A stretch of 24,560 bases of DNA from HIMB59 sp038124765 (lineage in GTDB: Bacteria > Pseudomonadota > Alphaproteobacteria > HIMB59), in NCBI GenBank assembly GCA_038124765.1, contig JAYPCO010000017.1, positions 1-24,560 on the forward strand. Reading direction: 5' to 3'. The position numbers and the translations under genes are program-made. The number at the start of each line of letters is the position of its first letter. The stretch's first letter is position 1. The notes beneath the pieces were generated by a model that was given only the letters and a program-made list of their open reading frames with translations, had not been told where the DNA came from and did no database searches. Positions 15,137 to 21,732 of this stretch are shown in pieces.

Positions 15137-16016
15137 ACTTAAAACTTTTTATCACGTAGCTACAGCTGGAAGTATTTCAAAAGCTATGGGCACTATTAAT
15201 TTAAGTCAATCTGCCATCACTCGACAAATACAAAGTTTAGAACATAGCTTAAAAACAAAGCTCTTTAAAAGGCATACTAAAGGACTCACTCTTACAGAAC
15301 AAGGTGCTTATCTATTTGAAGAAACTGAAAAAATATTTGCTGATTTAAACTCAATCGAAAAAAAAATTGTAGAGTTTAAGTCTACACCTTCTGGCAATTT
15401 ATCAATTAATACCACTGTAGGTTTTGGTTCAATGTGGTTAAGCCCAAGAATTAATGAATTTGTTCAAGATTTTCCAGAGATTAACTTAAAATTAAATTAC
15501 TCCGAAGATGAACAAGACATGCTCAGACAAGACTATGACATTGGTATCTGGATGCGAAGACCCAAACACTTAGATTTAGTATCAAAGCATATCGCAACTA
15601 TCAAATATCACATCTATGGTTCTGCCCAATACATAAATGAAAAAGGAATGCCCTATAGAAGATCTGATCTCAGTCAGCACCGTTTAATTACTTACGGAAC
15701 CGGAAAACCATCTCCGTTATCAGATACGAATTGGATTTTAAAAACAGGTATACAAAAAAATCAAAAAATTAGAAAACCACATATAACTATTAACAATTTA
15801 TATGGTCTTTTAGTTGCGGTGGAGACAGGCGCTGGCTTAGCTGCATTACCTGACTATATGGTTCAGCATAAAGCACATTTAGTAAAAGTTTTACCTGAAA
15901 TTGAAGGTCCTACATATGAAGTGCATATGGTTTATCATGAAAACCTCAAAGGAAGCTTGAAGATAATTGCCTTTAGAGACTTTTTAATTGATAAAATTAA
16001 ACAATGGAGGTTTTAA
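15123..16016 (+). CDS. LysR-type transcriptional regulator
   Basis: This 297-residue regulator has the N-terminal winged helix-turn-helix (MDWDRLKTFYHVATAGSISK, then LSQSAITRQIQSLE, about residues 17-40) and the LFKRHTKGLTLTEQG wing. The periplasmic-binding-protein-like effector domain follows from about residue 90. The effector is unknown. LysR genes are usually divergent from their targets; this one sits inside an operon, overlapping the TolC-like gene by 14 bases, and its stop codon directly abuts the probable CTG start of the class IV aminotransferase. Its own operon, including the aminotransferase pair, is the simplest candidate target, by inference. Confidence 0.94.
   Translation: MDWDRLKTFYHVATAGSISKAMGTINLSQSAITRQIQSLEHSLKTKLFKRHTKGLTLTEQGAYLFEETEKIFADLNSIEKKIVEFKSTPSGNLSINTTVGFGSMWLSPRINEFVQDFPEINLKLNYSEDEQDMLRQDYDIGIWMRRPKHLDLVSKHIATIKYHIYGSAQYINEKGMPYRRSDLSQHRLITYGTGKPSPLSDTNWILKTGIQKNQKIRKPHITINNLYGLLVAVETGAGLAALPDYMVQHKAHLVKVLPEIEGPTYEVHMVYHENLKGSLKIIAFRDFLIDKIKQWRF
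16006..16010 (+). promoter_or_regulatory. Strong Shine-Dalgarno GGAGG that sets a CTG start
   Basis: GGAGG, preceded by T, lies in the last codons of lysR and is followed by six bases and then CTG at 16017, which is ideal ribosome-binding spacing. It is the only near-perfect Shine-Dalgarno sequence I noticed before a gene in this window. Confidence 0.65.
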
Positions 16017-16913
16017 CTGACTTCTACTCACGATTTTATTAAAGATAAAAGAAACTCTAACATAAAAATATACATAAACGGTAAGTTTTTTAGACGTAAT
16101 AAGGCTTCAATATCAGTCTTCGACTCTGGATTTCTTTTAGGTGATGGTGTGTGGAGCGGCATACGATTTCATCAAAATAAATTACTATTTATTAAAGAGC
16201 ATTTAGACAGGTTGTTTATAGATGCCAAACAAATTGGCATGAAAATACATTTTTCTAAGAAAAAAATTCAAAATGAAATTCTTAGAACTTTAAAAATTAA
16301 CAAGATGAAGAATGATGTGCATATCAGACTTGTTGTTTCTCGAGGAATTAAATCAACACCCTATCAAGATCCAGCCTTTACAATTTCTAAACCAACCATT
16401 GTAATTATACCTGAATATAAAAAGATTGATGAAAATATATATTCCACCGGTGTTAAATTAACAACAGTTAAAACAATTAGAGGGCCTGAAAACGTTCAAG
16501 ATCCTAAGCTAAATTCATTAAGCAAATTAAATTGTATATTAGCTTGTATAGAAGCTAAAAAGAAAAAATTTGATGAAGCATTAATGCATGATCCTAATGG
16601 CAATATTGCTACTTGTAACTCTACTCATTTTTTTTATGTAAAAAAAAATAAAGTTTATACTTCTTCGGGTAAATATTGTGTTAGAGGAATAACCAGAGGA
16701 AATGTTATTAAAATTTGTAAAAAAAATAAAATACCTGTATTTGAGAAAAATTTTAAACTAAAAGATGTTTTAAATGCTGATGAGGCTTTTATAACAGGGA
16801 CATTTGCGAACATAATACCCGTTAAACAAATTAATAATAAAAAATTTGATATTAAAGAAAATACAATTTCCTCTCAAATTAGAGAGTTATATTTATCATT
16901 AATTAATCAATGA
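16017..16913 (+). CDS. Class IV PLP aminotransferase, probable CTG start, partner of the sulfotransferase-like gene
   Basis: This 298-residue fold-type IV enzyme is related to branched-chain and D-amino acid aminotransferases. The conserved N-terminus IYINGKFF...ASISVFDSGFLLGDGVWSGIR is encoded upstream of any ATG, GTG or TTG. The frame back to the lysR stop offers only CTG at 16017 and some ATT/ATA codons, and CTG has GGAGG six bases before it. A GTG at 16149 would cut into GDGVW and is not credible as the start. The Schiff-base lysine is in DPKLNSLSKLN (K164 most likely). NGNIATCNSTHFF aligns without gaps to IlvE NGYISEGAGENLF, placing Thr189 where the PLP-contacting Glu normally is. The substrate is unknown. 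The stop overlaps the next gene in ATGA. Confidence 0.85.
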   Translation: MTSTHDFIKDKRNSNIKIYINGKFFRRNKASISVFDSGFLLGDGVWSGIRFHQNKLLFIKEHLDRLFIDAKQIGMKIHFSKKKIQNEILRTLKINKMKNDVHIRLVVSRGIKSTPYQDPAFTISKPTIVIIPEYKKIDENIYSTGVKLTTVKTIRGPENVQDPKLNSLSKLNCILACIEAKKKKFDEALMHDPNGNIATCNSTHFFYVKKNKVYTSSGKYCVRGITRGNVIKICKKNKIPVFEKNFKLKDVLNADEAFITGTFANIIPVKQINNKKFDIKENTISSQIRELYLSLINQ

Positions 16914-17635
16914 TAATTAATATGTGGTCTGGACCACGCAATATTAGCACAGCTCTCATGAGATCTTTTGAAAATAGAAAAGGCACAGAAGTATGGGATG
17001 AACCCTTTTATGCTTACTATTTACATAAAACTAAAAGGCAACACCCTATGTCACAAGAGATAATTGACCATTATAAAACTAATCTCGATGACCTTATGGA
17101 AGAAATTCAGAATAAGAATAATGACAATAAGATTCATTATTTAAAACATATGACACATCACCTACTACCTGAAATCCCTCTTAATTGGATGTTAAAATGT
17201 AAAAATTGTATTCTTTTAAGAAGGCCTGATGAGGTTATAAGCTCCTACTCAAAAAAAAATGAAATAATCGATATACAGGATATAGGCTTTAGAGAACAAA
17301 TAAAAATTTATCATTATCTAATTGAAAATAGTGTTGAATGTCCAATTATTCTTAGTGATGATATTTTAAAAAACCCTCCCAAAACCTTGAGTTTACTCTG
17401 TAGTATTCTGGGCATTGACTATCAGCGATCTATGATCAAATGGCCTTCTGGTGATAGAAATAGCGATGGCATATGGCACATTCATTGGTATGAAAGTGTA
17501 AAAAAAAGTACTGGTTTTAACTCTTATGACCCAAATAAAGAAATAGCCGTCCCAGATAGTTACAAAAATGTTTTAAAAGAAAGTATGGATATTTATAACG
17601 AACTTTATAAATTGAGAATTAAAATAGAGTTATGA
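16910..17635 (+). CDS. Sulfotransferase-like P-loop protein
   Basis: This 241-residue protein resembles PAPS-dependent sulfotransferases: NMWSGPRNISTALM near the N-terminus sits where the 5'-phosphosulfate loop is, followed by VWDEPFYAYYL. LLRRPDEVISSY matches the 3'-phosphate-binding segment. HMTHHLLP and the WHIHWYESVKKSTGF segment near the C-terminus are typical of this uncharacterised subfamily. To my knowledge the same domain is fused to a class IV aminotransferase in plant BCAT-like proteins (Arabidopsis At3g05190 and At5g27410 types), in the opposite order. The start overlaps the aminotransferase stop by ATGA and its stop overlaps the ArgD-like start by ATGA. Whether it transfers sulfate is unknown. 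Confidence 0.78.
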   Translation: MIINMWSGPRNISTALMRSFENRKGTEVWDEPFYAYYLHKTKRQHPMSQEIIDHYKTNLDDLMEEIQNKNNDNKIHYLKHMTHHLLPEIPLNWMLKCKNCILLRRPDEVISSYSKKNEIIDIQDIGFREQIKIYHYLIENSVECPIILSDDILKNPPKTLSLLCSILGIDYQRSMIKWPSGDRNSDGIWHIHWYESVKKSTGFNSYDPNKEIAVPDSYKNVLKESMDIYNELYKLRIKIEL

Positions 17636-18795
17636 ATAAATTACTTAAAACTTATGAGTTTACTAATTTCCAAATACAAAAAGGGAAAGGCTCTTATCTA
17701 TATTCAAATAATAAAAGAAAGTTTTTAGATTTTTCTGCTGGAGTAGCAGTAAACTCTCTTGGTTATAATCATCCTACCATCATAAATGCAATAAAGTCTC
17801 AAATTAAAACAGGTATTACGCATTTATCAGGCTCACAATTACATGAATTTAAATTAAAATTATCTACAAAGTTATCTACTAATACAAATAATGGTGACGT
17901 ATTTTTTTCTAATTCTGGCACAGAGAGTATTGAAACCGCTATTAAAGTTGTAAGAAATATCGGCTCAGGTCAAAATAGAGATGAAATTATAGCAATGACC
18001 TCTTCTTTTCATGGAAGAACAATTGGTGCTCTATCTATAGGGAGCAATAAAAAATATAAATCTTCTATTGGCCCGGTTCCTGGTAAGGTAAAATTTTGTC
18101 AATTTAATGATAGTAAATCTTTAAAAAAGCTAATTACCAAAAAAACAATCGCAATCATTTTTGAAGTCATTCAAGGCGATGGTGGAGTAAATGTATGTAC
18201 AAAAGAATTTGCAAAAACTATTCAAGATGTATGTAAAAAAAATAACATTTATTTAATCATTGATGAAATTCAAGCTGGTATGGGAAGATCGGGCATGTTA
18301 TTTGCCTATCAATACTTTAAACTAAAGCCCGATATAGTTACACTTGCAAAAGGCTTAGGAAGCGGTATTCCCATTGGTGCAACTATTGTCCATAAAGATA
18401 TATCAAAAAAAATAGGATTGGGTTTTCATGGATCAACATTCGGTGGAGGAATGTTGCAAACAAGAGTTTCTTACGAGGTATTTAATGTAATTAATAAATC
18501 TGGTTTTTTACAAAAAGTATCCCAAAAAGCTAATTTATTTAGGGTTTTATTAGAAAATATAAGAAATAAACATTCAAAACTCATAAAGGAAATAAGAGGA
18601 CTAGGGTTATTAATTGGTATCGAATTTCATCATTCTGAGACTGCTAAGTTAGTATTTAAACAACTTATGGATAATAATGTCATAACTACCCTCGTTCAAG
18701 GAAGTACCATTAGAATTACCCCTCCATTAATCATCTCTGAGAATGAAATTAAAAGCGGAATAAAAGTTTTACAAAAAGTATTAGAAAAACTCTAA
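17632..18795 (+). CDS. argD: Class III aminotransferase, acetylornithine aminotransferase-like (ArgD family)
   Basis: ArgD transfers an amino group from glutamate to N-acetylglutamate semialdehyde, giving N-acetylornithine. The 387-residue product has FSAGVAVNSLGYNHP, SNSGTES (93-99; canonical ArgD has NSGAEAN), SFHGRT (125-130), IIDEIQAGMGRSG with PLP-contacting D211, and LAKGLGSGIPIGA with Schiff-base K240. HGSTFGGG and GLGLLIGIEF complete the ArgD pattern. It is the last gene of the plus-strand operon and runs into the ArgB-like gene with a four-base overlap, so two operons of related function end at the same point. The SGTES variation and its partners leave room for a related omega-amino substrate. 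Confidence 0.83.
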   Translation: MNKLLKTYEFTNFQIQKGKGSYLYSNNKRKFLDFSAGVAVNSLGYNHPTIINAIKSQIKTGITHLSGSQLHEFKLKLSTKLSTNTNNGDVFFSNSGTESIETAIKVVRNIGSGQNRDEIIAMTSSFHGRTIGALSIGSNKKYKSSIGPVPGKVKFCQFNDSKSLKKLITKKTIAIIFEVIQGDGGVNVCTKEFAKTIQDVCKKNNIYLIIDEIQAGMGRSGMLFAYQYFKLKPDIVTLAKGLGSGIPIGATIVHKDISKKIGLGFHGSTFGGGMLQTRVSYEVFNVINKSGFLQKVSQKANLFRVLLENIRNKHSKLIKEIRGLGLLIGIEFHHSETAKLVFKQLMDNNVITTLVQGSTIRITPPLIISENEIKSGIKVLQKVLEKL

Positions 18796-18814
18796 TAGTC
18801 TAAAGATTTTTTTT
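18781..18814 (+). terminator. Possible weak terminator at the convergent argD/argB junction
   Basis: TTAGA (18781-18785) and TCTAA (18791-18795) form a five-bp inverted repeat around AAAAC that ends in the argD stop. A run of eight T follows at 18807-18814, eleven bases further on. The T run is also the Lys codons at the C-terminus of the opposite gene. The stem is short and the gap long, so this is tentative. Confidence 0.22.
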
Positions 18815-19640
18815 GAAATACGGTTCCAATACCATCTTCAGTTTCAAGCTCATTAATTAAAGCGTTTTTTACTTCACCACTAATAATGTGGATTTTTTGG
18901 ACTCCTTTTTCAAGTGCATATAAAGAATTTTCAACTTTAACAATCATTCCATCAGAAATGATTTTTTCATCAAATAATTTTTTGGCTATATCTTCATCGA
19001 CAGATGATATTCGATTACCCGTGTTATCTTTTATAAATGGTACATCCGATACAAAGATTAATTTACTAGCAGACAAATTAATTGCTAATTCAGTAGCTAT
19101 AGTATCAGCATTAACATTTAAAACCTCTGAGGTATTTTTATCCAACACCAAACTAGGCATAATTATCATATCGTGCTCTTTAAAAAGTTTTTGAATTTCT
19201 AGAGCATCAACAGATATCACATCCCCTACCTGTCCAAAATCAACACCATCAACAACAGGTCTTCTTTTAGCAGCGATAAAATCTTTTTTGGAAATAGGTA
19301 TAGGAAAATTTCTAATATTAAATTTTGAGCTTAAACTAAATATATCAATAAGTATTTGTCCTGATATTTTTTTTGCAGCTTCTATTTCCTGATTAGTTGT
19401 AATTCTTCTACCGTTAATTTTTTTAGACTCTATATGATAGACATTTTTCATATAGTTATCTAATTGACGTCCAAAACCAAAAACTAAAACAACTTTTAAT
19501 TTATTAATTGTTGAGAGTAGGCTTTTAATATCATCAATTACATTTTGGATGCTTTCTTGGTTATCACAAATCTTGCCACTCACCTTGATGACAATTGTCG
19601 AATTTTGCAAAATAGATTGATAAAAAGACTGATTTTTCAT
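18792..19640 (-). CDS. argB: Acetylglutamate kinase-like amino acid kinase (ArgB family, divergent)
   Basis: ArgB phosphorylates the gamma-carboxylate of N-acetylglutamate. The 282-residue protein has an amino acid kinase fold: IVIKVSGK with catalytic K19, GRRIT (77-81) with the substrate Arg, NVNADT (165-170) with D169, and GMIVKVENSL with K225, then DGIGT near the end. Odd points: the usual HGGG loop that contacts N-acetylglutamate reads VFGFGRQLD (53-61), and DGVDFGQVGDV plus the RRITTNQEIEAAK region recall the kinase-like domain of ArgA synthases. There is no C-terminal acetyltransferase domain. The ATG overlaps the argC stop by one base. It is probably an active kinase; the exact substrate is open. 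Confidence 0.82.
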   Translation of the reverse strand: MKNQSFYQSILQNSTIVIKVSGKICDNQESIQNVIDDIKSLLSTINKLKVVLVFGFGRQLDNYMKNVYHIESKKINGRRITTNQEIEAAKKISGQILIDIFSLSSKFNIRNFPIPISKKDFIAAKRRPVVDGVDFGQVGDVISVDALEIQKLFKEHDMIIMPSLVLDKNTSEVLNVNADTIATELAINLSASKLIFVSDVPFIKDNTGNRISSVDEDIAKKLFDEKIISDGMIVKVENSLYALEKGVQKIHIISGEVKNALINELETEDGIGTVFQKKSLDY

Positions 19641-20632
19641 TATAAAAAGGTCGGAATTAAATTATTTAAACCCATGTCCTGATCTAGACCATACATTAAA
19701 TTCATACATTCAACCGCATTACCAGAAGCGCCCTTTACTAAGTTATCAAGGCATGCTTCAACAACAAAACGATGATCATTGTGATAAGAAATTGAAATAT
19801 CGCAATAATTAGAACCCACTACATTAGAAAGCTTAGTCTGATTTTGTATTCTTATAAAAGGCATGTTATTAAAATGACTTTGTAGTCTATCCATAAGAAT
19901 TTGCTCATTAATTTTTGTATTTGTCGATATATGGGCTGTTAAATAAATACCTCTAGAAAACGAGCCTGATAAAGGAATAAATGACAAACAGCTTTCTAAA
20001 GATGGAAATGATTGATAGATTTCAGATAAATGCCTATGGCTATTGATATTATAAGAAAATAAATCTTTTGAACGAACTGAATGATGGTTTTTTAAGGTAG
20101 GGGCCTTCCCTCCTCCACTAGATCCTGTAATTGCAGTTATAGATATTTGATCAATTATATCTTCAAAAGAAAGAATAGATAATTGAGCAGTTAAAGCAAA
20201 ACAACCAGGGTTAGCTATATAATTTGTATTTTTTATCGATGAGTAATTTTTCTCAATAAACCCGTATTGAAATTTTTTTTGTAAATCAGAATTAAAATTA
20301 GATTTGTAATATTTAAAATAGTTGTCCTGGTCAGCTATTCTAAAATCAGCACTTAAGTCAATTATTTTAACATGATCAATAAGTTTTTTAACATATTCCT
20401 CTGCTGATCCATGAGGAAGAGAAAGAAAAACACAATCCAAGTTCTTAAAATCATCTAAATTATCGGTTTGTAGTTTATCTAATCCAAGATTTTTTAAATG
20501 TGAAAATTCCTCTTCTATATTAGAGTCTCTTTGAAGAATTTTAGAAATCACTACCTTGGGATGAGCTTTTAATATACGAATAAGCTCTAATCCTAAAAAG
20601 CCATTCGCACCAATAATTCCAATTTTAAGCAT
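19640..20632 (-). CDS. argC: N-acetyl-gamma-glutamyl-phosphate reductase-like (ArgC family)
   Basis: ArgC reduces the acyl phosphate made by ArgB to a semialdehyde with NADPH. The 330-residue protein has the Rossmann motif GIIGANGFLGLEL (5-17), LPHGSAEE, the thioester site NPGCFALTAQ with C144, GSSGGGKAPTLKNHH, and SHRHLSEI with H199 and H201, one of which is the catalytic histidine. The NPGCFA form with the GGGKAPT loop is closer to Bacteroidetes-type and LysY-type reductases than to E. coli ArgC, from memory of those families. It overlaps the upstream P-loop gene by eight bases and the ArgB-like gene by one, so the three are translationally coupled. Confidence 0.87.
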   Translation of the reverse strand: MLKIGIIGANGFLGLELIRILKAHPKVVISKILQRDSNIEEEFSHLKNLGLDKLQTDNLDDFKNLDCVFLSLPHGSAEEYVKKLIDHVKIIDLSADFRIADQDNYFKYYKSNFNSDLQKKFQYGFIEKNYSSIKNTNYIANPGCFALTAQLSILSFEDIIDQISITAITGSSGGGKAPTLKNHHSVRSKDLFSYNINSHRHLSEIYQSFPSLESCLSFIPLSGSFSRGIYLTAHISTNTKINEQILMDRLQSHFNNMPFIRIQNQTKLSNVVGSNYCDISISYHNDHRFVVEACLDNLVKGASGNAVECMNLMYGLDQDMGLNNLIPTFL

Positions 20633-21671
20633 CGTTTATCTTGTTAATCATTTTAGCAAATACATTGACATGATTAACTGAATTATAAATATTAAGAAAA
20701 TCAAGGTTTTTATAAGAGAATTTCTCAATAGATTGGTTAAAGGCAGAAACATTGTTTGTCACAGGTCCACTTATGATTAAAAGTTTGTCATCGAGTTTAT
20801 TTAATTTCAAATTTTCAATAATATTGATAGCGCCTGAAATATCATAAGCACAGATTACAATAACCTTAATATATTTTGTAATACTTGAATTTTGAATAAT
20901 TTCTCTTGTTCCATAATCACCATGATATCCATCACCCAATTCCATTAATAAAATATCAGCATCTTGACTAATAAAATTGATAACTGATGCAGAGCACTCT
21001 TGAATTATATTTTTATCGTTCATACAAGTACTCGGAAGTCCAAAATCAACAAAATCTGATGTTTTGGCAGCGCCATTGTCCTCATAGGCATAAAGATCTT
21101 TTTGAGATGCAGTTCCTGCAAGCTTACAGGCATTAATTTTTTTATAATATTTACTTAATGTTTTTATTATAAAGGAAGTAACAGTTGTTTTACCAGAATC
21201 TATTCCTGTTCCAATCACGGCAATTGAGGGAATAGAGTCGATGGTATTTGATTTAATAACTTTGGAGAAATCTTTTAGATTAAGCTGTTTATTAGCTCCA
21301 TTAGTAATGGATCCAACTACTTCACATTCAGTAGCAGGGCCTAATAAAATATTAAAATCTTTACAAATACCAATCACGCCACCTAAATTTAAAATATGAA
21401 TTTTATCATGTTTGTTTAATTCTGTTGGAACAGTTCCTGTCATTCCAGTGGAAGCAATTCTATTACCTAATGCACCAATAATAATATCCCCTTCTGTTAA
21501 TTCAGTCATTCTGCCTGAAATTAATTCTAATTTATTATAGTTGGCGTTAACTGATATTACTTTAACAGCAATTAATTGACCTTGCTGAGGAGTAATTTCA
21601 TCACTGATATTCAGATCTTGAATATTGTTAATGTTTTTTAAAACCGATCCAATTTTTCTTGTATTAAGCAT
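20625..21671 (-). CDS. Uncharacterised two-domain P-loop NTPase, first gene of the argC/argB operon
   Basis: I recognise no named family with confidence. Residues 1-140 form a small beta-rich domain (KLELISGRMTELTEGDIIIG, ALGNRIAS, HILNLGGVIG). Residues 147-348 are a BioD/CobQ-like P-loop domain: GTGIDSGKTT (154-163), ACKLAGTASQKD (181-192), DFVDFGLPST (207-215) and MELGDGYHGDYGTRE (243-257), where the acidic pair E244/D247 could bind metal. The P-loop domain is of the broad group that includes dethiobiotin synthetase and DUF1611/DgcN, but its N-terminal domain does not look like DgcN. Its place ahead of argC and argB suggests it protects, activates or acylates the amino acid substrate. It has its own upstream promoter-like sequence. 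Confidence 0.75.
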   Translation of the reverse strand: MLNTRKIGSVLKNINNIQDLNISDEITPQQGQLIAVKVISVNANYNKLELISGRMTELTEGDIIIGALGNRIASTGMTGTVPTELNKHDKIHILNLGGVIGICKDFNILLGPATECEVVGSITNGANKQLNLKDFSKVIKSNTIDSIPSIAVIGTGIDSGKTTVTSFIIKTLSKYYKKINACKLAGTASQKDLYAYEDNGAAKTSDFVDFGLPSTCMNDKNIIQECSASVINFISQDADILLMELGDGYHGDYGTREIIQNSSITKYIKVIVICAYDISGAINIIENLKLNKLDDKLLIISGPVTNNVSAFNQSIEKFSYKNLDFLNIYNSVNHVNVFAKMINKINDA

Positions 21672-21697
21672 TTTAAGGTTAGTTTTTATATAATTAT

Positions 21698-21726
21698 GTT
21701 AAATATTCGCAATGTTTATTTGTCAA
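21698..21726 (-). promoter_or_regulatory. Sigma70-type promoter for the P-loop NTPase/argC/argB operon
   Basis: On the minus strand a perfect TTGACA (21726 down to 21721) is followed by TATTTA after 15 bases (21705-21700) or TTTAAC after 17 (21703-21698), upstream of the ATG at 21671. This is the clearest -35 element in the window, in the 61-bp gap after the AlaC-like gene, and implies separate control of the operon. Confidence 0.45.
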
Positions 21727-21732
21727 AATATT

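Noticed and set aside
16149..16913. GTG start for the class IV aminotransferase
   Set aside because: It begins within the conserved GDGVW segment and drops about 44 N-terminal residues that match the family.
17632..18795. 4-aminobutyrate aminotransferase or EctB
   Set aside because: The short HGSTFGGG and GLGLLIGIEF pattern and length of 387 residues fit ArgD better than GabT (about 425), although the exact substrate is uncertain.
18886..19194. Open frame of 102 codons on the plus strand
   Set aside because: It is antisense to the ArgB-like gene, whose motifs are intact.
20625..21671. Naming the P-loop protein DgcN (DUF1611)
   Set aside because: The P-loop domain is of a related general type, but the N-terminal domain and the GTDCSVGKM/EGQGSL motifs of DgcN are not present; only the fold-group resemblance is kept.
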